Position numbers and translations under genes: made by a program. The notes under the pieces were generated by a model. The model ran no database searches and was not told the origin of the DNA. It saw nothing but the letters and a program-made list of their open reading frames with translations. A stretch of 64,000 nt of DNA from Arenibacter echinorum (GTDB lineage Bacteria; Bacteroidota; Bacteroidia; Flavobacteriales; Flavobacteriaceae): assembly GCF_003259375.1 (NCBI RefSeq), contig NZ_QLLN01000006.1, forward strand, positions 124,001-188,000, given 5' to 3'. This document shows positions 1-9,625 of the stretch, piece after piece. The number at the start of each line of letters is the position of its first letter. The first letter of the stretch is position 1.

Positions 1-363
1 GAAAGAACCATAACCACAGCCTGTTGGCCCAGATATGCTGACCCTAGCAGCGCTGGAAATGAACAATTTCCAGGGTGGCCCATCACCATAAAGCAAAAAG
101 ACAATTATGGTAAAAAGGCAGTAGCCTGGTTGCCTACCATAAAGGTTGTCGACGCAAGCAAACCCGTTATTTCAGTTTTCGACAATAATAATCAGCTGGT
201 TTATTCCATTCGTATGGCAACCAATACTTTTGCCCCCAAAGTATTCGATAAAGAAAAATATACCATTGTAATCCTGGATGTGGAAAACAATAGAAAAAAA
301 ACACTAAAAAATATTAGGGCCAAGACCGTTAACAAACAACTATTGCAAATTAGCCTTGTTTAA
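1..363 (+). CDS. PhoD-like alkaline phosphatase, C-terminal fragment
   Basis: An open frame enters from the left edge and runs without interruption to the stop at 361-363, leaving about 120 C-terminal residues. The first residues (CWPRYADP, then FPGWP and a QKDNYG-KKAVAWLP stretch) resemble the C-terminal part of PhoD-type metallophosphatases of Bacteroidota and Planctomycetes, in which a CWPR/PGWP segment precedes a final beta-sandwich-like tail. The catalytic metal-binding region lies outside the window, so activity cannot be judged. An in-frame ATG-like or TTG codon near 130 is internal and is not a start. Family assignment is by recall of the motif and is moderate; the reading frame itself is certain. 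Confidence 0.55.
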   Translation, partial: ERTITTACWPRYADPSSAGNEQFPGWPITIKQKDNYGKKAVAWLPTIKVVDASKPVISVFDNNNQLVYSIRMATNTFAPKVFDKEKYTIVILDVENNRKKTLKNIRAKTVNKQLLQISLV

Positions 364-407
364 ATTGGCTCGGTAGTTCTATTAACGCTATATGGACCAA
401 CAAAAAA

Positions 408-443
408 ATCCCAAACTTTCTTAGTTTATAGAAAGTTTGGGAT
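408..443 (-). terminator. Rho-independent terminator of the 466-1782 gene
   Basis: A perfect 13-bp inverted repeat (ATCCCAAACTTTC at 408-420, GAAAGTTTGGGAT at 431-443) has a 10-nt loop. Read on the minus strand it is followed directly by a T-run (the A-run at 402-408), just beyond the stop of the minus-strand oxidoreductase. It may also end the plus-strand phosphatase transcript. Confidence 0.85.
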
Positions 444-465
444 CAATTATTATTGTATTTAAAAC

Positions 466-1782
466 TTAAATCACAACCGTCTTCCCAGGAGTTGGTATGT
501 TATAAGTACCATCAGCATTTGGCTGCACCGGTGCTGGGGAATCCCAGGTTAAATTGTCCGGAGCCAGGTCAATATTGGAAGTCATAGCCTCTTCCCATTT
601 AATTACTTGACCGGAATAGGTAGCCATTCTGCCAATAATGGCACTCATAGTGCTAAAAGCTCCATTCTCCGCATCGGTAATAACACCTTTGTTTCTGATA
701 GATTCGAAAAGTTTAATATGCTCTACTTGATAAGGGTTAGGATCATCCTTTCCACGATGGGTAAATATTTCCCCACCGGCATAATCCTTAATAAAGGTAT
801 TGTCACCATAGGTCTCAATAGTACCCTTGGTACCTTGGAATGTTTCGGCTACCCTACTCATGGTTTCCGGCATATGGCGGCACTGACTGGCGATTACCGC
901 ACCACTTGGGTAGGTGTATTCTACAAAGTGATGATCAAAAATTTCCCCATGGTCCTTTCCAGTCCTTACTTGCCTTCCACCAAATCCCTGTGCCGATACT
1001 GGGTATTCCCCAATAAACCAGTTGGCAACATCAATATTATGGATGTGCTGTTCCAAGATATGGTCTCCGCACAACCAGTTGAAATAATACCAATTGCGCA
1101 TCTGGTATTCCAGCTCAGATTGTCCGGGCTGTCTTTCCCTTACCCAAACACCACCACTGTTCCAATACACTTGTCCGGAAACAATTTTTCCGATCTTATT
1201 ATCTTTAATATGTTTTATTCCTGCCAAATAGTTGTCCTGATAATGCCTTTGGAGACCAACAACCACGTTTAATTTCTTATCCTTGGCCACTTGCGCTGCT
1301 GCCAACACCTTCCGTACTCCTGGTATGTCCGTAGCAACAGGCTTTTCCATAAATACATGCTTTCCTGCATTAACGGCATACTCAAAATGCTGTGGTCTAA
1401 ACCCAGGAGGAGTTGCCAAAATAACTACATCCGCCATGTCTATAGCCTTTTCAGCACCATCAAAACCAACAAACTGATTGGCCTTGGGAACATTTACCTT
1501 CTTGGAATCCTTAAACTCCTTCTGTAAATTCATTAAACTTCCCTGCAACCTGTCCTCAAAAGCATCGGCCATAGCCACCAATTCAACATTGGGATCCGCG
1601 TTCAAGGCTTGTTGTGCCGCACCTGTACCACGACCACCACAACCAATCAAGGCTATCTTTAATTTCTTGTCATTAGCGACATTTACCATAGCATTCATCT
1701 GCATGGTAGGTAAAATCATTGCCCCTGTTACCAGTGCACTGCTTTTAACAAAATCTCTTCTACTATTTTTAATATTGGTCAT
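466..1782 (-). CDS. Tat-exported Gfo/Idh/MocA family oxidoreductase
   Basis: The 438-residue protein is an NAD(P)-dependent sugar-type oxidoreductase of the Gfo/Idh/MocA family. It starts with a twin-arginine signal (SRRDFVK at residues 7-13, followed by a hydrophobic stretch), so it is predicted to be exported folded with its cofactor. The Rossmann glycine motif (IALIGCGGRGTG) is at residues 43-54 and the family EKP motif, which holds the catalytic lysine region, is at 146-148. The C-terminal half has the usual alpha/beta substrate domain with conserved H and D residues. It is monocistronic, with a terminator just downstream. Substrate is unknown; such proteins often act on glycans or inositols. 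A second, distinct member lies at 10451-11827. Confidence 0.88.
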   Translation of the reverse strand: MTNIKNSRRDFVKSSALVTGAMILPTMQMNAMVNVANDKKLKIALIGCGGRGTGAAQQALNADPNVELVAMADAFEDRLQGSLMNLQKEFKDSKKVNVPKANQFVGFDGAEKAIDMADVVILATPPGFRPQHFEYAVNAGKHVFMEKPVATDIPGVRKVLAAAQVAKDKKLNVVVGLQRHYQDNYLAGIKHIKDNKIGKIVSGQVYWNSGGVWVRERQPGQSELEYQMRNWYYFNWLCGDHILEQHIHNIDVANWFIGEYPVSAQGFGGRQVRTGKDHGEIFDHHFVEYTYPSGAVIASQCRHMPETMSRVAETFQGTKGTIETYGDNTFIKDYAGGEIFTHRGKDDPNPYQVEHIKLFESIRNKGVITDAENGAFSTMSAIIGRMATYSGQVIKWEEAMTSNIDLAPDNLTWDSPAPVQPNADGTYNIPTPGKTVVI

Positions 1783-1970
1783 GGTATTTCTTGTTTGTTT
1801 AGTTTTTCATGTTTAAAGTTAAAATTCGTTTTGTTATTGCCCCATAATAAAAAATAGAAGACAAGAACGGGTTGTCAAGATAGAGATTTATTTGGAAACG
1901 TACAATCTACATTTTTACAGAATACTCCCAAAAATGTTAAATAACCAATATTATCCTAAAATAGTAAGTA

Positions 1971-2006
1971 AAAAATTGCCTTGCTCTATAAATCAAGGCA
2001 ATTTTT
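1971..2006. terminator. Bidirectional terminator hairpin
   Basis: AAAAATTGCCTTG (1971-1983) and CAAGGCAATTTTT (1994-2006) form a perfect 13-bp stem with a 10-nt loop. A/T tracts lie at both ends, so it can act on both strands. It sits 29 bp beyond the stop of the minus-strand lipoprotein gene at 2035. Confidence 0.85.
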
Positions 2007-2034
2007 CATGTTATTTGAGAAGTGGTACTGCTTA

Positions 2035-2544
2035 TTATATCTTGGATCTTTCTTCTTTATCTTCTGGAAGAAAATTACGATGCTTTTCCATCATCATATT
2101 TTGTAAAGAATCCATTTGTTGGAATAGTTTCCGAATGTCCGAAAAGTTATTGTTCCGCTGACTTTCAAAAAAATCATTAAAATATTGGCTTCCGTTCATA
2201 AGGGAATCCATATCCATAAACTGCCCCAAATTTTGATCCTCCATTAAAGAAGATATTTTACCATGGGGGAAAAACTTCATTGAACCTATAATGCTGTCCA
2301 GATTCATTTGCTTTGGCAAGTTGTTGATATTGCTGTAAGAATAGGAATAAATGCTGTCATATCCTACCACCTTTCCTTCCTCATCATATTTCTTATTTAC
2401 CTTCCAACTTATTTTCGGTTTATCTACAGTAATACTGTCCGTATTTTTATCCACCAATTCAACCTTGGATTTACTACGGTCGTCCTGTGCCTGGCATGCA
2501 GCTAACATCAGACCCAACAAAAGGGTAAACACAATTTTTTTCAT
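2035..2544 (-). CDS. Small hypothetical lipoprotein
   Basis: The 169-residue protein begins with a lipoprotein signal peptide: MKK, a hydrophobic core, and a lipobox ending LAAC with the lipidated Cys at residue 17, followed by Q-A-Q-D-D. The mature part is charged, rich in Asn, Met and Ser, and has no recognisable domain. A middle segment repeats YSYS-like residues and the C-terminal half looks helical (MDSLMNGS, MDSLQNMM). It is probably anchored in the outer or inner membrane facing the periplasm. It stands alone, with a strong terminator downstream. Function is unknown. Confidence 0.75.
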   Translation of the reverse strand: MKKIVFTLLLGLMLAACQAQDDRSKSKVELVDKNTDSITVDKPKISWKVNKKYDEEGKVVGYDSIYSYSYSNINNLPKQMNLDSIIGSMKFFPHGKISSLMEDQNLGQFMDMDSLMNGSQYFNDFFESQRNNNFSDIRKLFQQMDSLQNMMMEKHRNFLPEDKEERSKI

Positions 2545-2736
2545 CTTAAAAAATTTTAATTAAACCTCCGTTTTTTCATCATTAGCCTCAAAAAAAATGC
2601 CATCCAAGTTATTATTTAAACTGTTGACAGGTTAAAAATGTGTTAAACATATACTATCTTTAATTATAGAATTCAAAGGTGCCAATTGCGCACGACATTA
2701 GTCGGCCGCATTATCCTTTTATGAGATCTTGATTGA

Positions 2737-5373
2737 ATGACTAAAAAAAGAACAGCTCAGGAACAAAAGCGATTGGACGATTCCCGATCTAAAAGGAAGG
2801 ATTGGCTTAAATGGGGCCCCTATTTAAGTGAGCGGCAATGGGGGACAGTTAGGGAAGATTACAGTCCGGATGGAGATGCCTGGAACTACTTTTCGCACGA
2901 CGATTCCCGCAGTAGGGCTTATAGATGGGGAGAAGATGGTATTGCCGGTATATCGGACCGGTATTGTAATATATGCTTTGGAATTACTTTATGGAACGGT
3001 AAGGATGGTATTCTGAAGGAGCGTCTTTATGGACTAACAGGTCCACAAGGTAACCACGGAGAGGATGTTAAGGAGCTATATTACTATTTGGAGAACACCC
3101 CTACCCATTCCTATATGAAGCATCTGTACAAATATCCACAGAATGAATTTCCCTATGTACAGTTGGTGGAAGAAAACAGGAGGCGGGGAAAAAACGAATT
3201 TGAGTACGAACTTTTGGATACAGGTATCTTCGACAACAATGAATATTTTGATGTCCTTACGGAATATGCCAAGGCGGACAACGAAGATATTCTGATAAAA
3301 ATATCTGTTAGCAATAGAAATTCAAAATCTGCCCCTATATATGTTTTACCCACTCTTTGGACCAGAAATTTATGGAGTTTTGTTGGTATGCCCGAAAAAC
3401 CGATCATAAAAAAACAAACCACTAAAGGCCAGACCTTTGCCTCCATAAATCACATTTATGTAGGTAACTACAACCTATATTTTGAAAAACCGTCCCGATT
3501 GCTGTTTACAGAAAACGAGACCAATATGGAGAAGGTCTATGCGCAGCCCAACGATCATCCCTTCAAAAAAGATCTTTTTCACAATTCCGTGGTGAACAAC
3601 GATTATTCCATTATTTCTAAAAATAATCAAGGCACCAAATTCGCACCCATGTACGAGATGAATCTTAAGGGCGGGGAAACAAAAACGATTAAATTGAGGT
3701 TGACCGCCTCTTCCTTGGAAGCCCCGTTCGATAAGGATTTCGACACTGCCTTTTTAAAAAGAATCCAAGAATCCCAAGAATTTCTGGATGCTACTTTTAA
3801 AACGGCCTCAAAAGAAACCAAAGAAATACAGAAACAGGCTATTGCCGGACTGTTATGGTCCAAGCAATATTACAATTATGAGGTGGAAAGGTGGCTGAAC
3901 GGGGACCATAAAGAAATGCCCCCACCTCAAAAAAGATTTAACGGTAGAAACAAGGAATGGAAAACACTGAGGAACCACGATATACTAGCTATGCCGGACA
4001 CATGGGAATATCCCTGGTTCGCGGCCTGGGATACCGCCTTCCATTGTGTTAGCCTAGCCTTAGTGGATCCCAGTTTCGCCAAGGATCAATTGTTGTTATT
4101 TACCAAGGAATGGTATATGGCACCGAACGGACAAATACCGGCATACGAATGGAATTTCAGCGATGTTAATCCACCCGTACAAGCTTGGGCCTCCCTACAA
4201 GTTTATCAAATGGAAAAAAAGAGGACCGGTAAAGGGGACCTTATCTTTTTAAAACGGATGTTCAACAAATTGGCCCTAAATTTTACCTGGTGGGTAAACA
4301 GGGAAGATAGTCTTGAAAACAACGTTTTTGAAGGAGGATTTTTAGGCTTGGACAATATTGGGGTCTTTGATCGTAGTCGCGATATTCCAGGGGGAGGGGT
4401 TTTGGAACAGGTTGATGGAACCTCATGGATGGCCTTATACTGCCTAAATATGTTGGAGATGGCCCTTGAAATAGCATTGGAAGACATATCTTTTGAGGAT
4501 ATGACCATGAAGTACTTTGGCCATTTTGTCTTTATTGCAGAAGCATTGAATAACATAAGTCAGGATTATAACGGGTCATGGGATGAAAGCGAAGGTTTTT
4601 TCTATGATAAGTTGATATTTCCCAATGGGGAATCCATACCTATTAAAGTGCGTTCCATTTCGGGATTGCTATCGCTTACAGCGGTATTGAATATCAAAAA
4701 AGAACATTTGGACAAACTTCCCAGGTTTAGAAAAAGTATGGAATGGTTTCGTAGACACCGTATAGAGAACGCAAAATATCAGGTAATGGAGGAATACTCC
4801 GAAAATCAGGATGTACTATTATCATTAGTGCCAAAAGAGCGTTTACAAAAGCTGATAGGAAGTATTTTGGACGAAAAGGAATTTCTATCGGAATTCGGCA
4901 TTAGATCTCTATCCAAAATACATGAAAATCCATACACCATCAACATAGACGGAAAAACCTATGGGATAAATTATGAACCAGCAGAGTCCAGCACCGGAAT
5001 TTTTGGAGGAAACTCCAATTGGAGAGGGCCTATTTGGATGCCCATGAACTATTTATTCATTAATTCCCTAAGGGAGTATCATAGTTATTTTGGGAATAAG
5101 CTAAAATTCCCTTATCCCACCGGTAATGGCAATATGATGAATTTAAAGGATATTAGTGATGAAATTGGCAAAAGGCTGATACTACTTTTTGAAAAGGATG
5201 TAAACGGTAACAGGCCCATTCACCAATTACACGAAGAAAAATATCAGGACCCACATTTTAAGGACCTGATCTTATTTTATGAGTATTTTCACGGGGACAG
5301 TGGCAGAGGTGTAGGAGCTTCACATCAAACCGGATGGACCGCTTTGGTAGTAAACTTAATGGAAGAAATATAA
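2737..5373 (+). CDS. GH63-like glucosidase (MGH1-like glycoside hydrolase)
   Basis: The 878-residue protein belongs to the large cytosolic 'glucosidase' group related to GH63, whose (alpha/alpha)6-barrel cleaves alpha-glucosides. There is no signal peptide. The N-terminal 350 residues form a beta-rich domain that starts with the conserved WLKWGPYLSERQWGTVREDYS region. The barrel contains PDTWEYPWFAAWDTAFH and ends with HGDSGRGVGASHQTGWTALV, which are typical of this group. It is separated by only 7 bp from the glycogen-debranching enzyme gene, so the two form an operon that probably processes intracellular alpha-glucans such as glycogen or trehalose-like sugars. Exact substrate specificity is not visible from sequence. 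Confidence 0.82.
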   Translation: MTKKRTAQEQKRLDDSRSKRKDWLKWGPYLSERQWGTVREDYSPDGDAWNYFSHDDSRSRAYRWGEDGIAGISDRYCNICFGITLWNGKDGILKERLYGLTGPQGNHGEDVKELYYYLENTPTHSYMKHLYKYPQNEFPYVQLVEENRRRGKNEFEYELLDTGIFDNNEYFDVLTEYAKADNEDILIKISVSNRNSKSAPIYVLPTLWTRNLWSFVGMPEKPIIKKQTTKGQTFASINHIYVGNYNLYFEKPSRLLFTENETNMEKVYAQPNDHPFKKDLFHNSVVNNDYSIISKNNQGTKFAPMYEMNLKGGETKTIKLRLTASSLEAPFDKDFDTAFLKRIQESQEFLDATFKTASKETKEIQKQAIAGLLWSKQYYNYEVERWLNGDHKEMPPPQKRFNGRNKEWKTLRNHDILAMPDTWEYPWFAAWDTAFHCVSLALVDPSFAKDQLLLFTKEWYMAPNGQIPAYEWNFSDVNPPVQAWASLQVYQMEKKRTGKGDLIFLKRMFNKLALNFTWWVNREDSLENNVFEGGFLGLDNIGVFDRSRDIPGGGVLEQVDGTSWMALYCLNMLEMALEIALEDISFEDMTMKYFGHFVFIAEALNNISQDYNGSWDESEGFFYDKLIFPNGESIPIKVRSISGLLSLTAVLNIKKEHLDKLPRFRKSMEWFRRHRIENAKYQVMEEYSENQDVLLSLVPKERLQKLIGSILDEKEFLSEFGIRSLSKIHENPYTINIDGKTYGINYEPAESSTGIFGGNSNWRGPIWMPMNYLFINSLREYHSYFGNKLKFPYPTGNGNMMNLKDISDEIGKRLILLFEKDVNGNRPIHQLHEEKYQDPHFKDLILFYEYFHGDSGRGVGASHQTGWTALVVNLMEEI

Positions 5374-5380
5374 TTGTAAT

Positions 5381-7369
5381 TTGGAAAATTTGTTTAGAAA
5401 GGAATGGTTGGCTACCAACGGATTGGGCGGTTATGCCTCAGGCGCCGTCAACGGTGCTAATACAAGACAGTACCACGGTCTATTGGTCGCGGCCTTAGAG
5501 CCTCCTACCGACCGTACTGTGGTAGTGGCAAAAATTGAAGAACGCGTTCTGATAGATGGACAATATCATAATATTTCCACCAATCAATATCCAAAAGTGG
5601 TTTTCCCGGATGGAGGTAAATATTTAAAGAATTTTGATGTTGACCCCTCTCCTACTTGGCAGTTTGCCTACAATGATTGGGATTTACGCAAAAATGTACA
5701 AATGATATCGGGGTCCAACACCACTGTACTCACCTACACCAACAGTGGAAAAAGGCCATTGGTCCTGGAGTTACATCCCCTTTACGCTTACAATGACTTT
5801 CATACTACCTTTCACGAAACTTCATGCTATAATTTCTTTACCGAGTTCAATAATGACTATTTAAAAACATACCCCAAGTACGGGAGTAATCCGGTTTATA
5901 CCGGGTGGACAGCAGGACATTATTTTGAGGCCCGTTGTTGGTTTAAAAATATTATCCTCTCCAAGGGTAAAGCTCGTGGACTGGGATCGGTCTGCGACTA
6001 TTATAGAATCGGATATCTGGTACATGAACTACAGCCTGGAGAAGATCTAATGTTGTACTTCTCCATAGACGAGAACATAATAACGGAAGGGATAAAAGAA
6101 GTTCTATCCCAAGACCACAAAAAACGCCCATGGAACAAAGAAAAGCTTGCACCTGGTTTTTTTAAAGACCTGATGGTATCCGGTGAACAATTTATGGTAC
6201 ATAGAAAGTCTACCAATAGTATGTCTATAATTGCCGGCTATCACTGGTTTACGGATTGGGGAAGGGATACGATGATCGCCATGCGCGGATTAACTATAGC
6301 TACTGGCAAAAAAGAACTGTCCAAATCCATTTTGAATACTTTTTTTAAAAGTGTGGATCAGGGTATGATCCCGGACCGATTTCCGGATAACGCCAAAGAC
6401 CCTGTTCATTACAACACTATGGACGCCACACTTTGGCTTTTTGTGGCCAGCTACGATTACCAAAAAAAATTCGAGGATATTGCATTTATCAAAGACCATT
6501 TTGAAATATTAAAAAACATTTTGGACCAGCATATTGACGGTGCCCGTTACAACATTCACATTACTCCAGAAGGATTTCTTTACGGTGGTGAGACCGATGT
6601 GCAGCTGACATGGATGGATGCACTGGTTGGTGGAAAAGTAATTACCCCAAGGATTGGCTGCCCTGTGGAGATCAATGCCCTATGGTACAATGCCCTTAAG
6701 ATTTATGAAAATTTTTGCCAAATTCTTGAGGTAGAAATTGAAGCCAGTTACCTAGAATTGATTGCCAAGTTTGAATCCAATTTTACCAAATTTTTTACCA
6801 ATCCGCAAGGAACCCTATTCGATGTGATCATCCCTGGGATCTCACAGGACAATGCCCTGCGTCCCAATCAAATATACTGCCTTAGTCTACCTTTCGGCGT
6901 TTTGGACAACGATCAACAAAGATGCATTTTTGAGGCCGTGGAAATTAAGCTTTATACCTCCTTTGGACTGCGTACCTTGGATCCGGATAGTCCGGAATAT
7001 AAACCGAACTATGAAGGTAACCAATGGTCACGGGACCATGCTTACCACCAAGGAACGGTATGGCCTTTTCTTCTTCATGAATATTTTCAGGCCTATTTCA
7101 AAATCTACGGAACCTCCCTAAATAATAAGAAAAAAGTAATGTTGGAATTGGAGCCGTTGCGTCAACATTTTTATAAGGACAATGGCATTCATTGTATTTC
7201 CGAGATTTTTAACGGCAGTGAGCCCCAGGAGGGAAAAGGTTGTATTCATCAAGCTTGGTCGGTAGCGGCCATTATTAAATTGTACATAGATTTTGGGCTC
7301 GACAAAATTGAACAGGAAATATCGTCCAAAGAGGAACACCGGAATGTAAAAGCTAAAAATGAAATTTAG
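5381..7369 (+). CDS. Glycogen-debranching enzyme (amylo-alpha-1,6-glucosidase type)
   Basis: The 662-residue protein opens with EWLATNGLGGYASG and TRQYHGLLVAA, the signature start of archaeal/bacterial-type debranching enzymes (GDE N-terminal domain). The C-terminal GH133 barrel has the conserved WFTDWGRDTMIA motif at residues 289-300. Expected reaction: hydrolysis of alpha-1,6-linked glucose at glycogen branch points in the cytosol. A TTG at 5381 is the only start that keeps the conserved N-terminus, 7 bp after the upstream stop. Its likely partner for glycogen breakdown is the phosphorylase at 50344-52923 in the same window. No regulatory operator of the region-2 type is seen in front of this operon. 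Confidence 0.88.
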   Translation: MENLFRKEWLATNGLGGYASGAVNGANTRQYHGLLVAALEPPTDRTVVVAKIEERVLIDGQYHNISTNQYPKVVFPDGGKYLKNFDVDPSPTWQFAYNDWDLRKNVQMISGSNTTVLTYTNSGKRPLVLELHPLYAYNDFHTTFHETSCYNFFTEFNNDYLKTYPKYGSNPVYTGWTAGHYFEARCWFKNIILSKGKARGLGSVCDYYRIGYLVHELQPGEDLMLYFSIDENIITEGIKEVLSQDHKKRPWNKEKLAPGFFKDLMVSGEQFMVHRKSTNSMSIIAGYHWFTDWGRDTMIAMRGLTIATGKKELSKSILNTFFKSVDQGMIPDRFPDNAKDPVHYNTMDATLWLFVASYDYQKKFEDIAFIKDHFEILKNILDQHIDGARYNIHITPEGFLYGGETDVQLTWMDALVGGKVITPRIGCPVEINALWYNALKIYENFCQILEVEIEASYLELIAKFESNFTKFFTNPQGTLFDVIIPGISQDNALRPNQIYCLSLPFGVLDNDQQRCIFEAVEIKLYTSFGLRTLDPDSPEYKPNYEGNQWSRDHAYHQGTVWPFLLHEYFQAYFKIYGTSLNNKKKVMLELEPLRQHFYKDNGIHCISEIFNGSEPQEGKGCIHQAWSVAAIIKLYIDFGLDKIEQEISSKEEHRNVKAKNEI

Positions 7370-7377
7370 TTATTCAC

Positions 7378-7635
7378 TTATAAAGCAAACAGCCCCTTCG
7401 GTATGGCATGAAACCCTAGACCTTTAACCATCTTTTCAATCTCTTTTATTTCAACCATTTTAGTGGTATGTACCGTGAACTCAACAGGGAAGTCATCATT
7501 GAAAATTACATTTTTTACACCTTCAATTTTTAATAGGTTCTCCTCAATTCTCCTCAGGTCATTAGCCTCCTTTGCATTGGTTCCAAAAACTTTTCCGTGA
7601 TTGCCGGGAATTACATTTTCTGATATAATACTCAT
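7378..7635 (-). CDS. Small HMA-like (ferredoxin-fold) protein without CxxC
   Basis: The 85-residue protein fits the betaalphabetabetaalphabeta pattern of heavy-metal-associated domains (EENLLKIEGVKNVIFNDDFPVEFTV, then EIEKMVKGLGF). However, it has no cysteine at all, so the metal-binding CxxC of true HMA proteins is missing. It ends 8 bp from the convergent debranching-enzyme gene. It may be a regulatory or interaction domain rather than a metallochaperone. The family is inferred from fold pattern only. Confidence 0.6.
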   Translation of the reverse strand: MSIISENVIPGNHGKVFGTNAKEANDLRRIEENLLKIEGVKNVIFNDDFPVEFTVHTTKMVEIKEIEKMVKGLGFHAIPKGLFAL

Positions 7636-7782
7636 ATTACATTTTTGTTTTTCAATAAATTATTAGTGGACCAACACATCTTCTAAACCTGTATCTATTT
7701 AAATTTCGTAAGCCCCATATAAATTTACAAAAAGAAGAAAAGACAAAGGTCATAATTATCATAACTTTAAAAGCAACAATCA

Positions 7783-9531
7783 TTAGATAATGAGTCTTAC
7801 ATCACCCAATTCCTGGATTTTATAGGGAAATTTATCCCCAGGGGAGCCAATAAACATAAAATTAGTGGGAATTCCCCATCGTTTTGAAAGTTCCTTTATT
7901 TTATCTGGACCAAACACACCCACTTCTTCAATAAATTGGATATGAATGTCTGGATAGGCCCTATCCAAAACCTCTATATCTTTCTTTAAATTGGGCGTTA
8001 CAGTATGCTCCTGATCTATTACGGCAACAATTTTAAGAATTCTGGTAGGTTCATTATTTTTAATATAAAGCATAACTTTATTTAGGGTGGCCACATCATC
8101 ATGATTGGTAAAAAAAACAAACTGTTGTCTATTAATTGCAGCCAGTAATTCCTTGGTATGTCGATTCAAAGTTTTAAAAAGGTGTCCCCTATCCGGAAAT
8201 ACATAGCTCAAAACATCAAGAAAGCCTTTAAAAATATAAGTGCGGTACAGCATAAAAAATATGACAATAAGCGTTGGGATTAAATACTCCGTAAATATGG
8301 CCAAATAAGAGGGATTTAGAAAAATGTTCCCTGCCATAGCTACCATCACCGCCAGGATAGCCACCATTAGGCCCAACCAACTTGATTTTTCCGGGCGTGG
8401 TAATTTGGCCCTATTTATTTTAAGCATCATGTTTCCCAATCCGAACAATACCATAACCGATAAAAAGGCTATGGTATAAACTCCGGCCAATTTTGCCAGA
8501 TTACCTTTAGTGGCCAATAATATGGAAACACAAAGTATAAAGAAAAGCGTGTAGATCATATAGGAACTGCCCGACTTGTTTTTCTTCAATAAAAATTTGG
8601 GAAGAATCCTGTCCAATGCCATGCGTTCCATAAGTCCGCCCACTCCTACAAAAGAGGTAAGTACGGCCCCGCTTAACACTAATGCCGCATCAATGCCCAC
8701 TAGAATGGAAAGCCAATTACCCCCCGATACACTGGCCATGTGGGAAAGCAGTGCATCTTGATTGGATTCAATTACATGAAGCGGAATAATGGCCAAGGCC
8801 AGAAATGCGATCAAAGGATTAAAAACCGTAACCACCACCCACATATTGCGCAAGGTCTTGGGAAAAACTCCTGCCTTTTGCTCCTCGACATAATTGGCCG
8901 AACTTTCAAAACCACTAATCCCCAACATCGCTGCAGAAAATCCCAAAAACAAAGCGCTAAAAACACTACCCTCTACTGGAACCTTATAATTTAATATCAG
9001 GGTTTCAAAACCATTTTGTGCAAAAAAGATTATACAGAAAGTGCATAATAAGGTCAATGAAAGTAGATGAAATAAAAAAATAACTATTGCCACCTTGGAA
9101 GACTCACCAATTCCGATAATAACCAAGGACATAAAGCAAAAAATCAACGCTATTGTCACTGGCAAAACAGGAATAAAGTGCCATATACTGTAGGCATATT
9201 TTACGGCCTCACTAGCCGATATCACAGCCGTTGCCATATATGACAAAACCGTCAATGCTGCCGCGAGGGATGCCGTTGACTTTTTAGTAGTATTCAACAA
9301 AGCATTATACGCCCCTCCGTTCAATGGCAGTGCTCCCACTACCTCGCCATAAATTTTCCTAAAGAGAAATAGGACAAAGGCTACTACCAAAAGGGAAATC
9401 CAGGCATACTGACCGGAGTAAACAATGGCCAAAGCAGATACATATAAACAAGAGGAACTTATGTCGTTGCCGCATATGGCGGTTGCCTCCAGTTGATTCA
9501 ATTTTTTTTTCATCGAAAAATTATTAGGCAA
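7783..9531 (-). CDS. APC-superfamily amino acid/organic cation permease
   Basis: The 582-residue integral membrane protein has about 12 hydrophobic segments. It has the APC-family first helix region (LEATAICGNDISSSCLYVSALAI) and the glycine-rich GGAYNALLN motif. The last ~140 residues, from the final membrane helix around residue 435, form a soluble cytosolic domain with an alternating beta/alpha pattern (TRILKIVAVIDQE, DIHIQFIEEV, NFMFIGSPG). It probably imports an amino acid or related compound; the substrate is not predictable. The second Met (MKKKLNQ) at 9516 is an equally good start. The gene is monocistronic and diverges from the DUF1003 gene. Confidence 0.82.
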   Translation of the reverse strand: MPNNFSMKKKLNQLEATAICGNDISSSCLYVSALAIVYSGQYAWISLLVVAFVLFLFRKIYGEVVGALPLNGGAYNALLNTTKKSTASLAAALTVLSYMATAVISASEAVKYAYSIWHFIPVLPVTIALIFCFMSLVIIGIGESSKVAIVIFLFHLLSLTLLCTFCIIFFAQNGFETLILNYKVPVEGSVFSALFLGFSAAMLGISGFESSANYVEEQKAGVFPKTLRNMWVVVTVFNPLIAFLALAIIPLHVIESNQDALLSHMASVSGGNWLSILVGIDAALVLSGAVLTSFVGVGGLMERMALDRILPKFLLKKNKSGSSYMIYTLFFILCVSILLATKGNLAKLAGVYTIAFLSVMVLFGLGNMMLKINRAKLPRPEKSSWLGLMVAILAVMVAMAGNIFLNPSYLAIFTEYLIPTLIVIFFMLYRTYIFKGFLDVLSYVFPDRGHLFKTLNRHTKELLAAINRQQFVFFTNHDDVATLNKVMLYIKNNEPTRILKIVAVIDQEHTVTPNLKKDIEVLDRAYPDIHIQFIEEVGVFGPDKIKELSKRWGIPTNFMFIGSPGDKFPYKIQELGDVRLII

Positions 9532-9625
9532 TTGAATTCGTATTTAAAGATAGGGGTAATTACACAACTTTATCTTCTAACAGGATAGAAAATACCTTAC
9601 ATTTAATAGATAAAACACTATAGAC

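Noticed and set aside
607-1272. A 221-codon plus-strand open frame opposite the 466-1782 oxidoreductase gene
   Set aside because: It lies fully antisense to a gene with clear family motifs, has no recognisable domain, and its composition is that of a shadow frame.
7740-7765. GGTCATAATTATCATAAC near the HMA-like gene as a further operator copy
   Set aside because: The half-sites are TCAT/ATCA in the wrong order; it does not match TGAYNNNNRTCA on either strand.
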